Assembly: GCA_963698435.1 (NCBI GenBank) | Contig: CAVOQV010000018.1 | Location: 434,001-498,000, forward strand | DNA: 64,000 nucleotides | From: Sva-07 sp963698435 | GTDB lineage: Bacteria; Actinomycetota; Acidimicrobiia; Acidimicrobiales; Ilumatobacteraceae | Direction of reading: 5' to 3' | In this document: positions 18,788-26,430 of the stretch, in pieces | Numbering within the stretch: position 1 is the stretch's first letter | How the letters are laid out: each line of letters begins with the position of its first letter | Notes under the pieces: model-generated | Database searches by the model: none | What the model was told of the DNA's origin: nothing | What the model saw: only the letters and a program-made list of their open reading frames with translations | Program-made: the position numbers and the translations under genes

Positions 18788-19486
18788 ATGCTCGTACTCG
18801 GCCATCGTGGAGCCTCGGTCGACGCGCCCGAGAACACCCCAGAGGCGTTCGCTCTCGCAGATCGGATGGGCGCCGACGGCGTCGAACTCGACGTCCGCCG
18901 CACCTCCGACGGCCGACTGGTCGTTGCCCACGATCCCTTGCCGGAGCCGTTCGACGGGCTCGGCATCGCGTCGTTCTCCGACGTGCTCGATGCGTGCGGG
19001 GATCGGATGCTCGTCAACATCGAGATCAAGAACTCGAAGTTCGAACCCGGCTACGACCCGACCATGGCGATGGTCGGGCCGGTGATCGACGAGTTGCGCC
19101 GGCGTGGATCGCGGTTCCGGCACCGCTGGTTGATCTCGTCGTTCTCGTGGAGCACGGTCGCCGCGTGCCGGGAGTATGGCTCGGACATCGCAACGGCGTG
19201 GCTGACCGAAGATCCGGTGGACGACGCGAGGCTCGCTGCGCTCGCCGCCGTCGGCCACAGCGCTCTGCACCCGTGGGAGGCGCAGGTCGACGACTCGCTG
19301 GTGTCGAGGGCTCGTCGTCACGGGCTGGCCGTGAACACGTGGACCTGCAACGACCCGCCTCGGCTGGTCGAACTCGCCGAACTCGGCGTCGACGGGGTGT
19401 GCACGGATGTGCCCGACCTGGCGTTGTCGGCGCTCGGACGCAGCGGTGGTGTGGCCGATCCGGTGTGGTCGAGCAGCAGTCGCTGA
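18788..19486 (+). CDS. Glycerophosphodiester phosphodiesterase
   Basis: 232 aa TIM barrel. HRGASVDAPENTPEAF holds the catalytic His and Glu, GVELDVRRTSDGRLVVAHD the metal-binding Glu/Asp and second His, and NIEIKN the third acidic ligand; VNTWTCNDP and GVDGVCTDVPD close the barrel. There is no signal peptide, so it acts in the cytoplasm, hydrolysing glycerophosphodiesters to glycerol-3-phosphate and alcohol. The ATG at 18788 has little upstream signal. It is divergent from whiB and convergent with the diacylglycerol-kinase-like gene. Confidence 0.92.
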   Translation: MLVLGHRGASVDAPENTPEAFALADRMGADGVELDVRRTSDGRLVVAHDPLPEPFDGLGIASFSDVLDACGDRMLVNIEIKNSKFEPGYDPTMAMVGPVIDELRRRGSRFRHRWLISSFSWSTVAACREYGSDIATAWLTEDPVDDARLAALAAVGHSALHPWEAQVDDSLVSRARRHGLAVNTWTCNDPPRLVELAELGVDGVCTDVPDLALSALGRSGGVADPVWSSSSR

Positions 19487-19489
19487 TCG

Positions 19490-20404
19490 TCAGTGGGGAA
19501 ACACCAGCTTGACCGCGTCGGGTACATGGGCGAACTCGAGCCGCTTGGTGCTGCCGAGTGCGTCGCCGTCGACCTGGTACGGGAACGGGGTGTCGTGTTC
19601 GATGACGAGGTGGTTCACGTCGATGCGGATGTCGAGGTGCTTGGCCGGCTCGACCCCGCCACCTCGGAGCGCTCCGGCGAGGGATGTGAGGATCGCCGCG
19701 GCGTTCATCGTCGTGAACGTGATCGCGACCAGCCCTCGCTCGAGTGTGGCCGCCGGTGACAGATCGAGTGGTCGGTTCCCGAGGTACGTGTAGGGATTGG
19801 TGTTCAGCACGATCGTGAAGAACCCGTCGTCGACGTCGGGTCCGCCGTCGCCGTGCAGCCGGAAGTGAGGCGTTCGGTGGTCGTAGCCCGTCACCCACGT
19901 CGACAGCCCGGCCCAGATGAACAGCGGGTGCCCGAGCCAACGCTTGAGCGATCCTCGCGCGCTCGACCCGCTCGACCACAGCGGCGTCGAAGCCGACACC
20001 GGTGTGGAAGCAGAAGTAGCGGCCGTTCACCTGACCGAGACCGATCGGACGAAGATCGGCGGCGTCGATGCCCGCGGCGAGGTGTTCGACGGCATCGACC
20101 GGGTCGTTCGGCAGGCCGATCGTGCGAGCGAACACGTTGGTCGACCCGCCGGGCAGCACACCGAGCGCCGTGTCGGTGCCGGCGATGCCGGTGGCGACTT
20201 CGTTGAGCGTGCCGTCACCGCCGAAACCGATCACGACGTCGATGCCCCGGCGGGCGGCGTCGTGAGCGAAACGGGTGGCGTGACCGCGCCGGTTGGTCTC
20301 GACGATCTCGACGTCGTGACCCCGGCTGAGGCGACGGTGGACGATCACCGTGTTCGCGCCGTCACCGACGATGCGAAGGAGTTGACCACCAGCAGGATCC
20401 GCAA
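19490..20404 (-). CDS. Diacylglycerol/sphingosine kinase-like lipid kinase (two frameshifts)
   Basis: About 303 aa when joined. LRILLVVNSFASSVT is the first strand, then GFGGDGTLNEVATGI, the nucleotide-binding GGDG motif, and LGVLPGGSTNVFAR; the second domain has FCFHTGVGFDAAVV and ends FPYQVDGDALGSTKRLEF. These are hallmark motifs of DAGK-catalytic-domain (YegS/DgkB) proteins, which phosphorylate diacylglycerol or related lipids. A TTG at 20402-20404 lies 7 nt after a -10 TACGGT, so a leaderless TTG start is preferred. Frame changes near 20355 and 19950 are each explained by a one-base indel. Confidence 0.85.
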
Positions 20405-20411
20405 GCCGCCG

Positions 20412-20417
20412 ACCGTA
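20412..20417 (-). promoter_or_regulatory. -10 element TACGGT, leaderless promoter of the lipid kinase
   Basis: TACGGT on the minus strand ends 7 nt before the TTG start at 20404. Confidence 0.45.
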
Positions 20418-20488
20418 CCAAGACGCGGCGACGACTTCGTCACACGAGTTTGGGCGCAAGTTGACGCACCGGTAACTTGGAACTCCTT

Positions 20489-21256
20489 ATGAACGTCATC
20501 GTCTGTGTGAAACAGATCCCTGACCCGGCGTTGCCCGGCGAACTGGATCCCTCCACCAACACGCTCAAGCGTGATGGCAAGCTCATCCTCGACGAGTCCG
20601 ACAGCTACGGCGTCGAGATGGCGCTCCAGCTCGTCACGGCAGCCGGCGGCGGCGAGGTCAGCCTCGTGTCGATGGCTCCGAACGACGAGACCTCGGGCCT
20701 GCGCACGGCGCTCGCCATGGGCGCCGCCAAGGCGGTCCTCGTGAGCGATCCGTCGCTCGCCGGCGCCGATGCGCTCACCACGGCCAAGGTGCTCGCCGCA
20801 GCGTCGAAGAGGCTCGGCGACGTCGACCTGATCATCGCCGGGACCGAGTCGTCCGACGGCTACACGGGCACCGTGCCCGAGCAGATGGCCGAAGTGCTCG
20901 GGCTCCCGTCGATCACGTTCGCGAAGAGCATCGAGATCACCGACGGCACCCTCAAGGTCGATCGTCAGACCGAGGCCGGCTACGACGAGGTCACCTGCTC
21001 GCTTCCCGCCGTGGTCTCCGTGACCGCCGGTGTGGTCGAGCCCCGGTATCCCAGCTTCAAGGGCATCATGGCCGCCAAGTCCAAGCCGGTCGAGACCGTC
21101 ACCGCCGGTGACCTCGGTATCGAGTCCGTGTCGTGGGCACAGCAGATCGTGTCCGTCGAGGATGCCCCGGCCCGCGAGGCCGGCGAGGTCATCGAAGACG
21201 ACGGCGAAACGTTCAACAAGATCGTCGAGTTCCTCGACAACCTGAAAGTCATCTGA
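20489..21256 (+). CDS. etfB: Electron transfer flavoprotein beta subunit
   Basis: 255 aa from the ATG at 20489 (MNVIVCVKQIPDPALPGELD). The fold is the ETF beta/FixA type with ETSGLRTALAMGAAKAVLV, IIAGTESSDGYTGTVPEQMAE and LPAVVSVTAGVVEPRYPS. With EtfA it carries electrons from acyl-CoA dehydrogenases, such as the one at 29812, to the quinone pool via ETF dehydrogenase, which is not in the window. A weak -10 TAACTT at 20473-20478 precedes the start closely. etfA follows after 11 nt. Confidence 0.95.
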   Translation: MNVIVCVKQIPDPALPGELDPSTNTLKRDGKLILDESDSYGVEMALQLVTAAGGGEVSLVSMAPNDETSGLRTALAMGAAKAVLVSDPSLAGADALTTAKVLAAASKRLGDVDLIIAGTESSDGYTGTVPEQMAEVLGLPSITFAKSIEITDGTLKVDRQTEAGYDEVTCSLPAVVSVTAGVVEPRYPSFKGIMAAKSKPVETVTAGDLGIESVSWAQQIVSVEDAPAREAGEVIEDDGETFNKIVEFLDNLKVI

Positions 21257-21267
21257 GGAGAGCACTG

Positions 21268-22236
21268 ATGGGTATCGACAACATCTGGGTGTTCGCGCAG
21301 GCCGCCGATGGCGCCCCGACCACCGGCACGCTCGAACTGCTCACCGAGGCTCGCAAGTTCGGTGGCACCGTGTCGGCGTTCATTGCCGGTGATGGCGCCG
21401 GCGTCGCTGCGGCGCTGGGCGACCATGGCGCTTCCAAGGTCTACGCGACGGGCGACCTCGGTGGGGCGCTCGCCGGCGTGGCCGTCGCGGCCGCAATGAA
21501 GGCCGTGATCGACGGTGGCGACAGCCCCGACCTGATCATGTTCCCGCAGAGCTACGAAGGTCGCGACGTGATGTCGCGGCTGTCGGTCAAGCTCGACCGC
21601 ACCGTGCTCACCAACTCGACCTCGATCACCGTCGACGGCGACGCGGTCACCGTGCAGACGCCGATCTTCGGCGGCACGAAGCTCGTGAACTCGACCTTCA
21701 CCGGCGAGCGTCCGTTCCTGGCGGCGTTCCGTCCGAAGAGTTTCGTCGCCGAGCCCGGTGCAGGTGCGGCCGGCGAGGTCGTCCCCGCTCCGGTGCCCGA
21801 TCTGGGCTCCACCGCCGGCGCGACCGTCACCGCGGTGCACGTCGAGGAGACCTCCGGTCCCAAGCTCGACGAGGCCGCTGTTGTCGTCGCCGGCGGGCGT
21901 GGTCTCGGCGAGGCCGAGAAGTTCGACATGATCGAGTCGCTGGCCAAGGCTCTCAAGGGTGCGCCGGGTGCGTCGCGAGCGATCGTCGATGCGGGCTGGG
22001 TGCCGTACAGCTACCAGGTGGGCCAGACCGGCAAGGTCGTCAAGCCGACGGTCTACATCGCTGCTGGCATCTCCGGTGCGACCCAGCACATGGTGGGCAT
22101 GAAGGGCTCGAAGAACATCATTGCGATCAACAAGGACAAGGAGGCGCCGATCTTCGGTGTCGCCGACCTCGGCATCGTCGGTGACGTGCACAAGGTGCTC
22201 CCGCAGCTCCTCGAAGCACTTGCCGCTCGCGGCTGA
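21268..22236 (+). CDS. etfA: Electron transfer flavoprotein alpha subunit
   Basis: 322 aa, ATG with GAGGAG 7 nt upstream. The N-terminal domain resembles EtfB. The C-terminal FAD-binding domain is clear: VVVAGGRGLG, ASRAVVDAGWVPYSYQVGQT, GKVVKPTVYIAAGISGATQH and IIAINKDKEAPIFGVADLGIVGD. It binds the catalytic FAD of the heterodimer. It is the last gene of the etfBA unit and is followed by a long hairpin. Confidence 0.96.
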   Translation: MGIDNIWVFAQAADGAPTTGTLELLTEARKFGGTVSAFIAGDGAGVAAALGDHGASKVYATGDLGGALAGVAVAAAMKAVIDGGDSPDLIMFPQSYEGRDVMSRLSVKLDRTVLTNSTSITVDGDAVTVQTPIFGGTKLVNSTFTGERPFLAAFRPKSFVAEPGAGAAGEVVPAPVPDLGSTAGATVTAVHVEETSGPKLDEAAVVVAGGRGLGEAEKFDMIESLAKALKGAPGASRAIVDAGWVPYSYQVGQTGKVVKPTVYIAAGISGATQHMVGMKGSKNIIAINKDKEAPIFGVADLGIVGDVHKVLPQLLEALAARG

Positions 22237-22261
22237 CATTCCGACGCGGTTCCGCCGCTCT

Positions 22262-22311
22262 CGAAACGTGCGCAGATCCACCCGCTGAGGGCACGATCTG
22301 CGCACGTTTCG
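22262..22311. terminator. 17-bp inverted repeat between convergent genes
   Basis: Arms CGAAACGTGCGCAGATC (22262-22278) and its exact complement (22295-22311) with a 16-nt loop. It sits between the ends of etfA and the minus-strand gene stopping at 22315 and has no T-run, so it is best read as a bidirectional terminator-like hairpin. Confidence 0.7.
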
Positions 22312-22314
22312 CGT

Positions 22315-23307
22315 TCAGGCGGCGTCGCGGGCGAGGATGGCCCACGCGACGTCGTCGCCGGGGTCCTCGACGGCGAGCTGGAGGTTCCAGCCCATCGCCG
22401 GCTCGTGGGCGTCCCACCGGTACCACCGCAGCTCGGCCGCAAGGGCACCGAGCTCGTCCGGTGGCACGGGCCAGTCGTCGATCATGTCGCCCAGCGCGGC
22501 CAGCGTCCACCACGCTCCGAAACGGCCTGATGCAGCGCCGCGGCGGCGACCGTGGGCTCCGCCGCTCGCTCCTGCCCACGCCAGCCACGCGAGTGCGTCC
22601 GATGGTTCGAGCCGGGCGATGCGGGCGCGTCGAAGGCCCAGCGCCCCGAGTGCGTCGGCGACGTCTCCTTCGACGCACACCACGTCGGCGTGGCCGTTCG
22701 ACCCGGTCAACCACGGCTCGACGAGCTGCCGGACTGCGAGATCGACGTCGTCATCGAGCATCTCGCCACGCTCGGGTGACACGTCGATCCAACTGTCGGG
22801 CAGGTCCGGCATGGGGAACTCGGCGCCGTTCTCGGTGTACGTCGCCAGTGGATACTCGGGTTCCCAGTCCTGCACGGCGAGTGGCAGGTCGAGCACGGCG
22901 GGAAGATCGGCGCCCTCGATCCGCTCACCGCGCAACACCCGTTCGTGGGCGACGAACGCCGCCCGCGGTCCGAGGTCGAGCACCGAGCGCAGATCGTCCC
23001 AGCGGTGGTGCTGCGCGGCGACCTCGGTGAGCGGACCGATCGTGAATCGGCCGGACAACCCGTCGGTCTCGTCGAGTACTGCGGCGACCTGCTCGGGCGA
23101 GGCGAGCAAGGCGAGGCGGTACTCGGCGAGCGTGGCGGCCGGCCACAGTTGCCGGCCGGTCGTGACTGCATGACGCGACCGATCACGCACGCGCAACAGG
23201 CCCGACCAGTCGCGTGCGGCGCAGCGATCGTCGATCATGCGTACCAGCCCGTCGAGATCGGCGCGATGGATCAACTCGTCGAGGTCCTCGTCGGTTGTGT
23301 GAGCCAC
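22315..23307 (-). CDS. Hypothetical protein downstream of the SCO1664-family gene
   Basis: 330 aa from a GTG at 23305-23307 (VAHTTDEDLDELIHRADLDG), 2 nt after the SCO1664-family stop, so probably translationally coupled. It is rich in acidic and hydrophobic residues, with an alpha-helical N-terminal half that resembles repeat-type helices and a Trp-rich C-terminus (WYRWDAHEPAMGWNLQLAVE). No catalytic motif, signal peptide or membrane segment is visible, and I do not recognise the family. A role linked to the three conserved upstream genes is inferred from the operon only. Confidence 0.65.
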   Translation of the reverse strand: MAHTTDEDLDELIHRADLDGLVRMIDDRCAARDWSGLLRVRDRSRHAVTTGRQLWPAATLAEYRLALLASPEQVAAVLDETDGLSGRFTIGPLTEVAAQHHRWDDLRSVLDLGPRAAFVAHERVLRGERIEGADLPAVLDLPLAVQDWEPEYPLATYTENGAEFPMPDLPDSWIDVSPERGEMLDDDVDLAVRQLVEPWLTGSNGHADVVCVEGDVADALGALGLRRARIARLEPSDALAWLAWAGASGGAHGRRRGAASGRFGAWWTLAALGDMIDDWPVPPDELGALAAELRWYRWDAHEPAMGWNLQLAVEDPGDDVAWAILARDAA

Positions 23308-23309
23308 GG

Positions 23310-24191
23310 TCAGACCAACGGCCAGGGGTAGCGGCGACCGGACGGGTCGGTCGGGAATCGGCGGTGCATGACACACCACCGTGCTCGTCGCTGCAGTGCT
23401 TCGACCTCGTCGTCGGCCAGCAGGGCTGCGACGTCCAGCGGTACGTGGTCGCACAGGGTGCCGACCCGCTCGAGCCAGACATCCGGGATCTCCTCGCCAC
23501 CGAACTCCCAGATCACGGTGCGGAGTTTGTCGTCGGCGGCGAAACACAGTCCGTTGTCGATGCCCCACACCGACGCCGGCTCGCCGTCGCGTTCGGGGAT
23601 CAGGAGCACGTGCCCGCTCTTGCGGTCGGTGTTGTTGGCGAGCACGTCGAGCAGGGCCATCGCCCGCAAGCGGTCGTGGAGGTCGGGATGGGTTTCGTGG
23701 ATGGTGAAGTAGTGCTGGCTGTGGTCTGCGGTGATGAACCACTGCACCGATCCCTCACCCAGTGGGCCGTCGCGCAGCACCGTCGGCGGGATCACGCCGA
23801 GACCGAGGTGCTCACTCAACAGATAGGTCGCCACTTCGCGACGGTGCAGACCTGGCTCGAAGTCCCACAGCGGGCGTTCGCCTCGCGTCGGCTTGTAGAT
23901 CGCCGGATGTGAGCTGCCGTCGGCGACCACGTGCACCAGGAACGTGGCATTGCTGCTGTAGGGCATCCGGCCCTCGACTTCGATCTCGCCGCGCAGCAGG
24001 TGGGCGATCGGATCCTCGATGGTGTCCACCCGCAGCTCGACGCCGCGCTCGTCTGCCTCGTCATCGGGCCGATCGTCGTCGATCTGGTCGCCGAACTGCT
24101 CGATCTCGCTGGGCGATGGTTCGGACACGGTCAGTTCATCCGTGGGCAGTCGTGTCCGTCGGGGTCCATCGGGAACGCGCACCACTGGCAC
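23310..24191 (-). CDS. SCO1664-family protein (PI3/4-kinase-like fold)
   Basis: 293 aa. Features are IEVEGRMPYSSNATFLVHV, then AIYKPTRGERPLWDFEPGLHRREVA with a lysine in the ATP-binding position, LLDVLANNTDRKSGHVL resembling a kinase catalytic loop (D and N), and WGIDNGLCF resembling DxG. These match the actinobacterial SCO1664 family, a remote relative of phosphatidylinositol-kinase-like enzymes whose substrate is unknown. The start may be the GTG near 24129 instead of the upstream residues, since the first 20 codons overlap the DUF3090 gene. In Actinobacteria it commonly sits with DUF3090 and a phosphomutase, as here. Confidence 0.82.
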   Translation of the reverse strand: MPVVRVPDGPRRTRLPTDELTVSEPSPSEIEQFGDQIDDDRPDDEADERGVELRVDTIEDPIAHLLRGEIEVEGRMPYSSNATFLVHVVADGSSHPAIYKPTRGERPLWDFEPGLHRREVATYLLSEHLGLGVIPPTVLRDGPLGEGSVQWFITADHSQHYFTIHETHPDLHDRLRAMALLDVLANNTDRKSGHVLLIPERDGEPASVWGIDNGLCFAADDKLRTVIWEFGGEEIPDVWLERVGTLCDHVPLDVAALLADDEVEALQRRARWCVMHRRFPTDPSGRRYPWPLV

Positions 24192-24637
24192 GCCGGTCGT
24201 CCGGCCTCGACCACACCGTCGGCGTGGTCACAGAACGCTGCAGCTTGTCCTCGGCTGAGATACAGACGGACGTGGCCGCGGTCGTCGTCGTCGATCGGTT
24301 CGCCCTCGTCGTCGACCTCGCCGACCTCGTCGAGCTGGATCAGCACGCGATCGTTCGACCGGTCGTACCCCAGCCCGATCGGGCCGAGCACGAACGCCGC
24401 GTCGAGCGGCTCGCGCAGTTCGAGCGTGCCGCTCATCGGTCGATCCTCGGCAGGCGGGAGGTCGGCCAACACGCGCCGCAGGTACTGCACGATCGCCGCC
24501 GTCTGCTGCTTCTCGCACTTGACCGTCACGCGCTGACCTTCGGCCCGTGCCTGCAGGAGGAAGGTGCGCTCGCCGGGTCGGCCGATGGTGCCCACGGTGA
24601 ACGCCGAGACTTCATCGAATTCGTAGAACACGCTCAT
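24131..24637 (-). CDS. DUF3090 family protein
   Basis: 168 aa: MSVFYEFDEVSAFTVGTIGRPGERTFLLQAR, with VTVKCEKQQTAAIVQYL and a C-terminal zinc-ribbon-like end CQWCAFPMDPDGHDCPR. This is the actinobacterial DUF3090 family of unknown function. It follows the phosphomutase by 13 nt and overlaps the SCO1664-family frame, making a compact operon of the type found near mycothiol biosynthesis genes (mshC) in other Actinobacteria; no mshC is in this window. Confidence 0.88.
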   Translation of the reverse strand: MSVFYEFDEVSAFTVGTIGRPGERTFLLQARAEGQRVTVKCEKQQTAAIVQYLRRVLADLPPAEDRPMSGTLELREPLDAAFVLGPIGLGYDRSNDRVLIQLDEVGEVDDEGEPIDDDDRGHVRLYLSRGQAAAFCDHADGVVEAGRPACQWCAFPMDPDGHDCPRMN

Positions 24638-24650
24638 CGTCGGCCCTCGA

Positions 24651-25304
24651 TCACGATGGCTGGAGGTCGGTCAGTGGACGGCCGGTCGAATTGACGGTCA
24701 GCACGACGGGACCACCCGGGCCCCACCCGATCGCGGTGACCGACGCTGGGCTGATCACGATGCGCTGGAACAGGTCGATGTGCGTTCCCATTGCATGGGC
24801 GACGGCGGCCTTGATGGTGTCCGCATGGGAGACGCACACGATCGTGCCGCCGGGGTGAGCAGCGCGGAGACGGTCGAGGGTGCTGACCATCCGCGTCTGC
24901 ATCTCGGTGAAGCTCTCGCCGTTCGGGAACCGGAACGTCGACGGTGCGCGCTGCACGGTCTGCCATTCGGGCAGCTTCATCAGCTTCTTCAGCTCGGCAC
25001 CGGTCCAGTCGCCGAAGTCGCACTCGAACAGGCCGCGGTCGATCTTCGTCTTCAGGCCGCGGGCCGCAGCGATCGGCGCTGCGGTCTCCTTCGCCCGCTC
25101 GAGCGGGGAGGAGTAGACGGCGTCGACGCGCTTCAGCTCGCCGATGCGTTCGGCGGCGATGCCGGCCTGGCGGTGGCCCTCGTCGGCGAGGTGCAGGCCC
25201 TTGGCGCGTCCGGGGAGGACTTTGCCGGTCGTCGGCGTCTGCCCGTGCCGGACGAGCAGGACGGTGGTGAACGAAAGTGGTGGGGACTTCTTCGCTGTGG
25301 CCAT
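24651..25304 (-). CDS. Histidine phosphatase, MSMEG_4193-type phosphomutase-like
   Basis: 217 aa from the ATG at 25302-25304. VLLVRHGQTPTTG holds the catalytic His in the RHG motif, YSSPLERAKETA the second Arg, GLFECDFGDWTG the conserved Glu, and VCVSHADTIKAAVAHAMG the second His. It is a single-domain member of the histidine phosphatase (phosphoglycerate-mutase-like) superfamily; whether it is a mutase or phosphatase is not decidable. It heads the four-gene minus operon and is divergent from the uracil-DNA glycosylase across overlapping -10 elements. Confidence 0.9.
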   Translation of the reverse strand: MATAKKSPPLSFTTVLLVRHGQTPTTGKVLPGRAKGLHLADEGHRQAGIAAERIGELKRVDAVYSSPLERAKETAAPIAAARGLKTKIDRGLFECDFGDWTGAELKKLMKLPEWQTVQRAPSTFRFPNGESFTEMQTRMVSTLDRLRAAHPGGTIVCVSHADTIKAAVAHAMGTHIDLFQRIVISPASVTAIGWGPGGPVVLTVNSTGRPLTDLQPS

Positions 25305-25315
25305 GGAGTGAGTCC

Positions 25316-25325
25316 AACCTACTGT
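25316..25325. promoter_or_regulatory. Overlapping divergent -10 elements
   Basis: AACCTACTGT contains TACTGT on the plus strand (25320-25325, 8 nt before the glycosylase GTG at 25334) and TAGGTT on the minus strand (25316-25321, 11 nt before the phosphomutase ATG). The two hexamers share their TA step, the hallmark of a bidirectional promoter. Confidence 0.55.
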
Positions 25326-25333
25326 CGAGGGCT

Positions 25334-26005
25334 GTGACTCCGCTCGCCAGGCTCGAACGTGACGTGATCGCGTGCCGCGCATGCCCGCGGCTGGTCGCCT
25401 GGCGCGAACAGGTCGCAGCCGAGAAGCGGGCGGCCTACCGGGACGAGGTCTACTGGGGGCGGCCGATTCCCGGGTTCGGCGACCCAGGTGCCGGCATCGT
25501 CGTACTCGGCTTGGCGCCGGCCGCGCACGGAGCGAATCGGACCGGTCGCGTGTTCACGGGAGATCGCAGTGGCGACTGGTTGTTCCGAGCGATGCACCGG
25601 GCGGGGCTCGCCAGTCAGCCCGACTCGGTGGCGCTCGACGACGGACTCGAACTGGCTGACGCATGGGTCACCGCTGCGGTCAAGTGTGCGCCACCCGCCA
25701 ACAAGCCGACCCCGGGCGAGCGCGATGCCTGCGCCGGGTTCCTGCAGCGCGAGTTCGCAGCGCTCGATCGCGTTGCAGTCGTGGTGTGTCTCGGCCAATT
25801 CGGCTACCAAGCCGCGTGTGCCCACTTCGGCGTGCGCCCGCGCCCGAAGTTCGGCCACGGCGTCGAAGTGTCGGTCGAACACGGCCCGACGTTGATCTGC
25901 TCGTTTCACCCCAGTCAGCAGAACACGTTCACCAGACGCCTGACCGAGCCGATGCTCGACGCCGTGTTCGCCCGTGCGGTCGAGTTGGCTCGACCGGGCT
26001 CGTGA
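25334..26005 (+). CDS. udgB: Family 5 uracil-DNA glycosylase
   Basis: 223 aa, GTG start, apparently leaderless. Four cysteines for a 4Fe-4S cluster are visible: C14 and C17 (CRACP), C118 (VKCAPP) and C133. The active-site segment is LGLAPAAHGANRTGRVFTGD, in which the usual catalytic acid of family 4 is replaced by Ala as is typical of family 5 (UdgB, Rv1259-like), and the second motif is HPSQQNTFT. It removes uracil, hypoxanthine and ethenocytosine from DNA in high-GC bacteria (family knowledge). Confidence 0.92.
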   Translation: MTPLARLERDVIACRACPRLVAWREQVAAEKRAAYRDEVYWGRPIPGFGDPGAGIVVLGLAPAAHGANRTGRVFTGDRSGDWLFRAMHRAGLASQPDSVALDDGLELADAWVTAAVKCAPPANKPTPGERDACAGFLQREFAALDRVAVVVCLGQFGYQAACAHFGVRPRPKFGHGVEVSVEHGPTLICSFHPSQQNTFTRRLTEPMLDAVFARAVELARPGS

Positions 26006-26042
26006 CCCACCCGACGCGGGTGGCGCGGGGGAGGGGCGCCGT

Positions 26043-26048
26043 TAGCCT
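26043..26048 (+). promoter_or_regulatory. -10 element TAGCCT, leaderless promoter of the lipoprotein gene
   Basis: TAGCCT ends 9 nt before the GTG at 26058; no ribosome binding site. Confidence 0.5.
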
Positions 26049-26057
26049 CGCAGTGCT

Positions 26058-26375
26058 GTGATCTCGTCTCGTTTCGCCAACACCCTCGCTGTCGGACTGG
26101 TCGCGGTGCTCGGCGTGTCGGCGTGCACCTCCGACCCGAGTGCCCAGCGCGTCGCTGAGGACCTCGTGCGCACCGTGGCCCAGGACTTCCCGGAGATCGA
26201 GGAGTGCATGCTCGACGTCGTCGACAGCTACGACCTCAACGACCTGGGGAGCAGGGCGAACAACGAGAACCCCGAGATCAGCGGTCCGGCCGATCTGGAA
26301 CTCGATCAGTTCGAGGCCGATCTCGTGGCGTGTGACCCCGAAGGCGTCACCCGCACCTCCACCCCCGACGAGTGA
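26058..26375 (+). CDS. Small lipoprotein
   Basis: 105 aa. The signal peptide SSRFANTLAVGLVAVLGVSAC ends with the lipobox LGVSAC, so the mature protein begins at C23 and is attached to the membrane outside. The mature part is acidic with several conserved-looking cysteines (EECMLDVV, LVACDPEG) that could form a disulfide. No known domain. It stands alone between the glycosylase and a palindromic terminator-like repeat. Confidence 0.78.
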   Translation: MISSRFANTLAVGLVAVLGVSACTSDPSAQRVAEDLVRTVAQDFPEIEECMLDVVDSYDLNDLGSRANNENPEISGPADLELDQFEADLVACDPEGVTRTSTPDE

Positions 26376-26382
26376 ATCGACG

Positions 26383-26415
26383 TGTAACGATTGGTGTCAG
26401 ACACCAATCGTTACA
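26383..26415. repeat. 33-nt perfect palindrome, second copy of the TGGTGTCAGACACCA element
   Basis: Arms at 26383-26398 and 26400-26415 are exact complements around a central A (26399). The core TGGTGTCAGACACCA and the outer TGT-AC bases match the palindrome at 2603-2637, while the remaining arm bases differ in both arms together. It lies 8 nt after the lipoprotein stop and before the convergent frhB-like gene, where it can act as a terminator. Confidence 0.85.
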
Positions 26416-26430
26416 GGCACATCTCGAACG

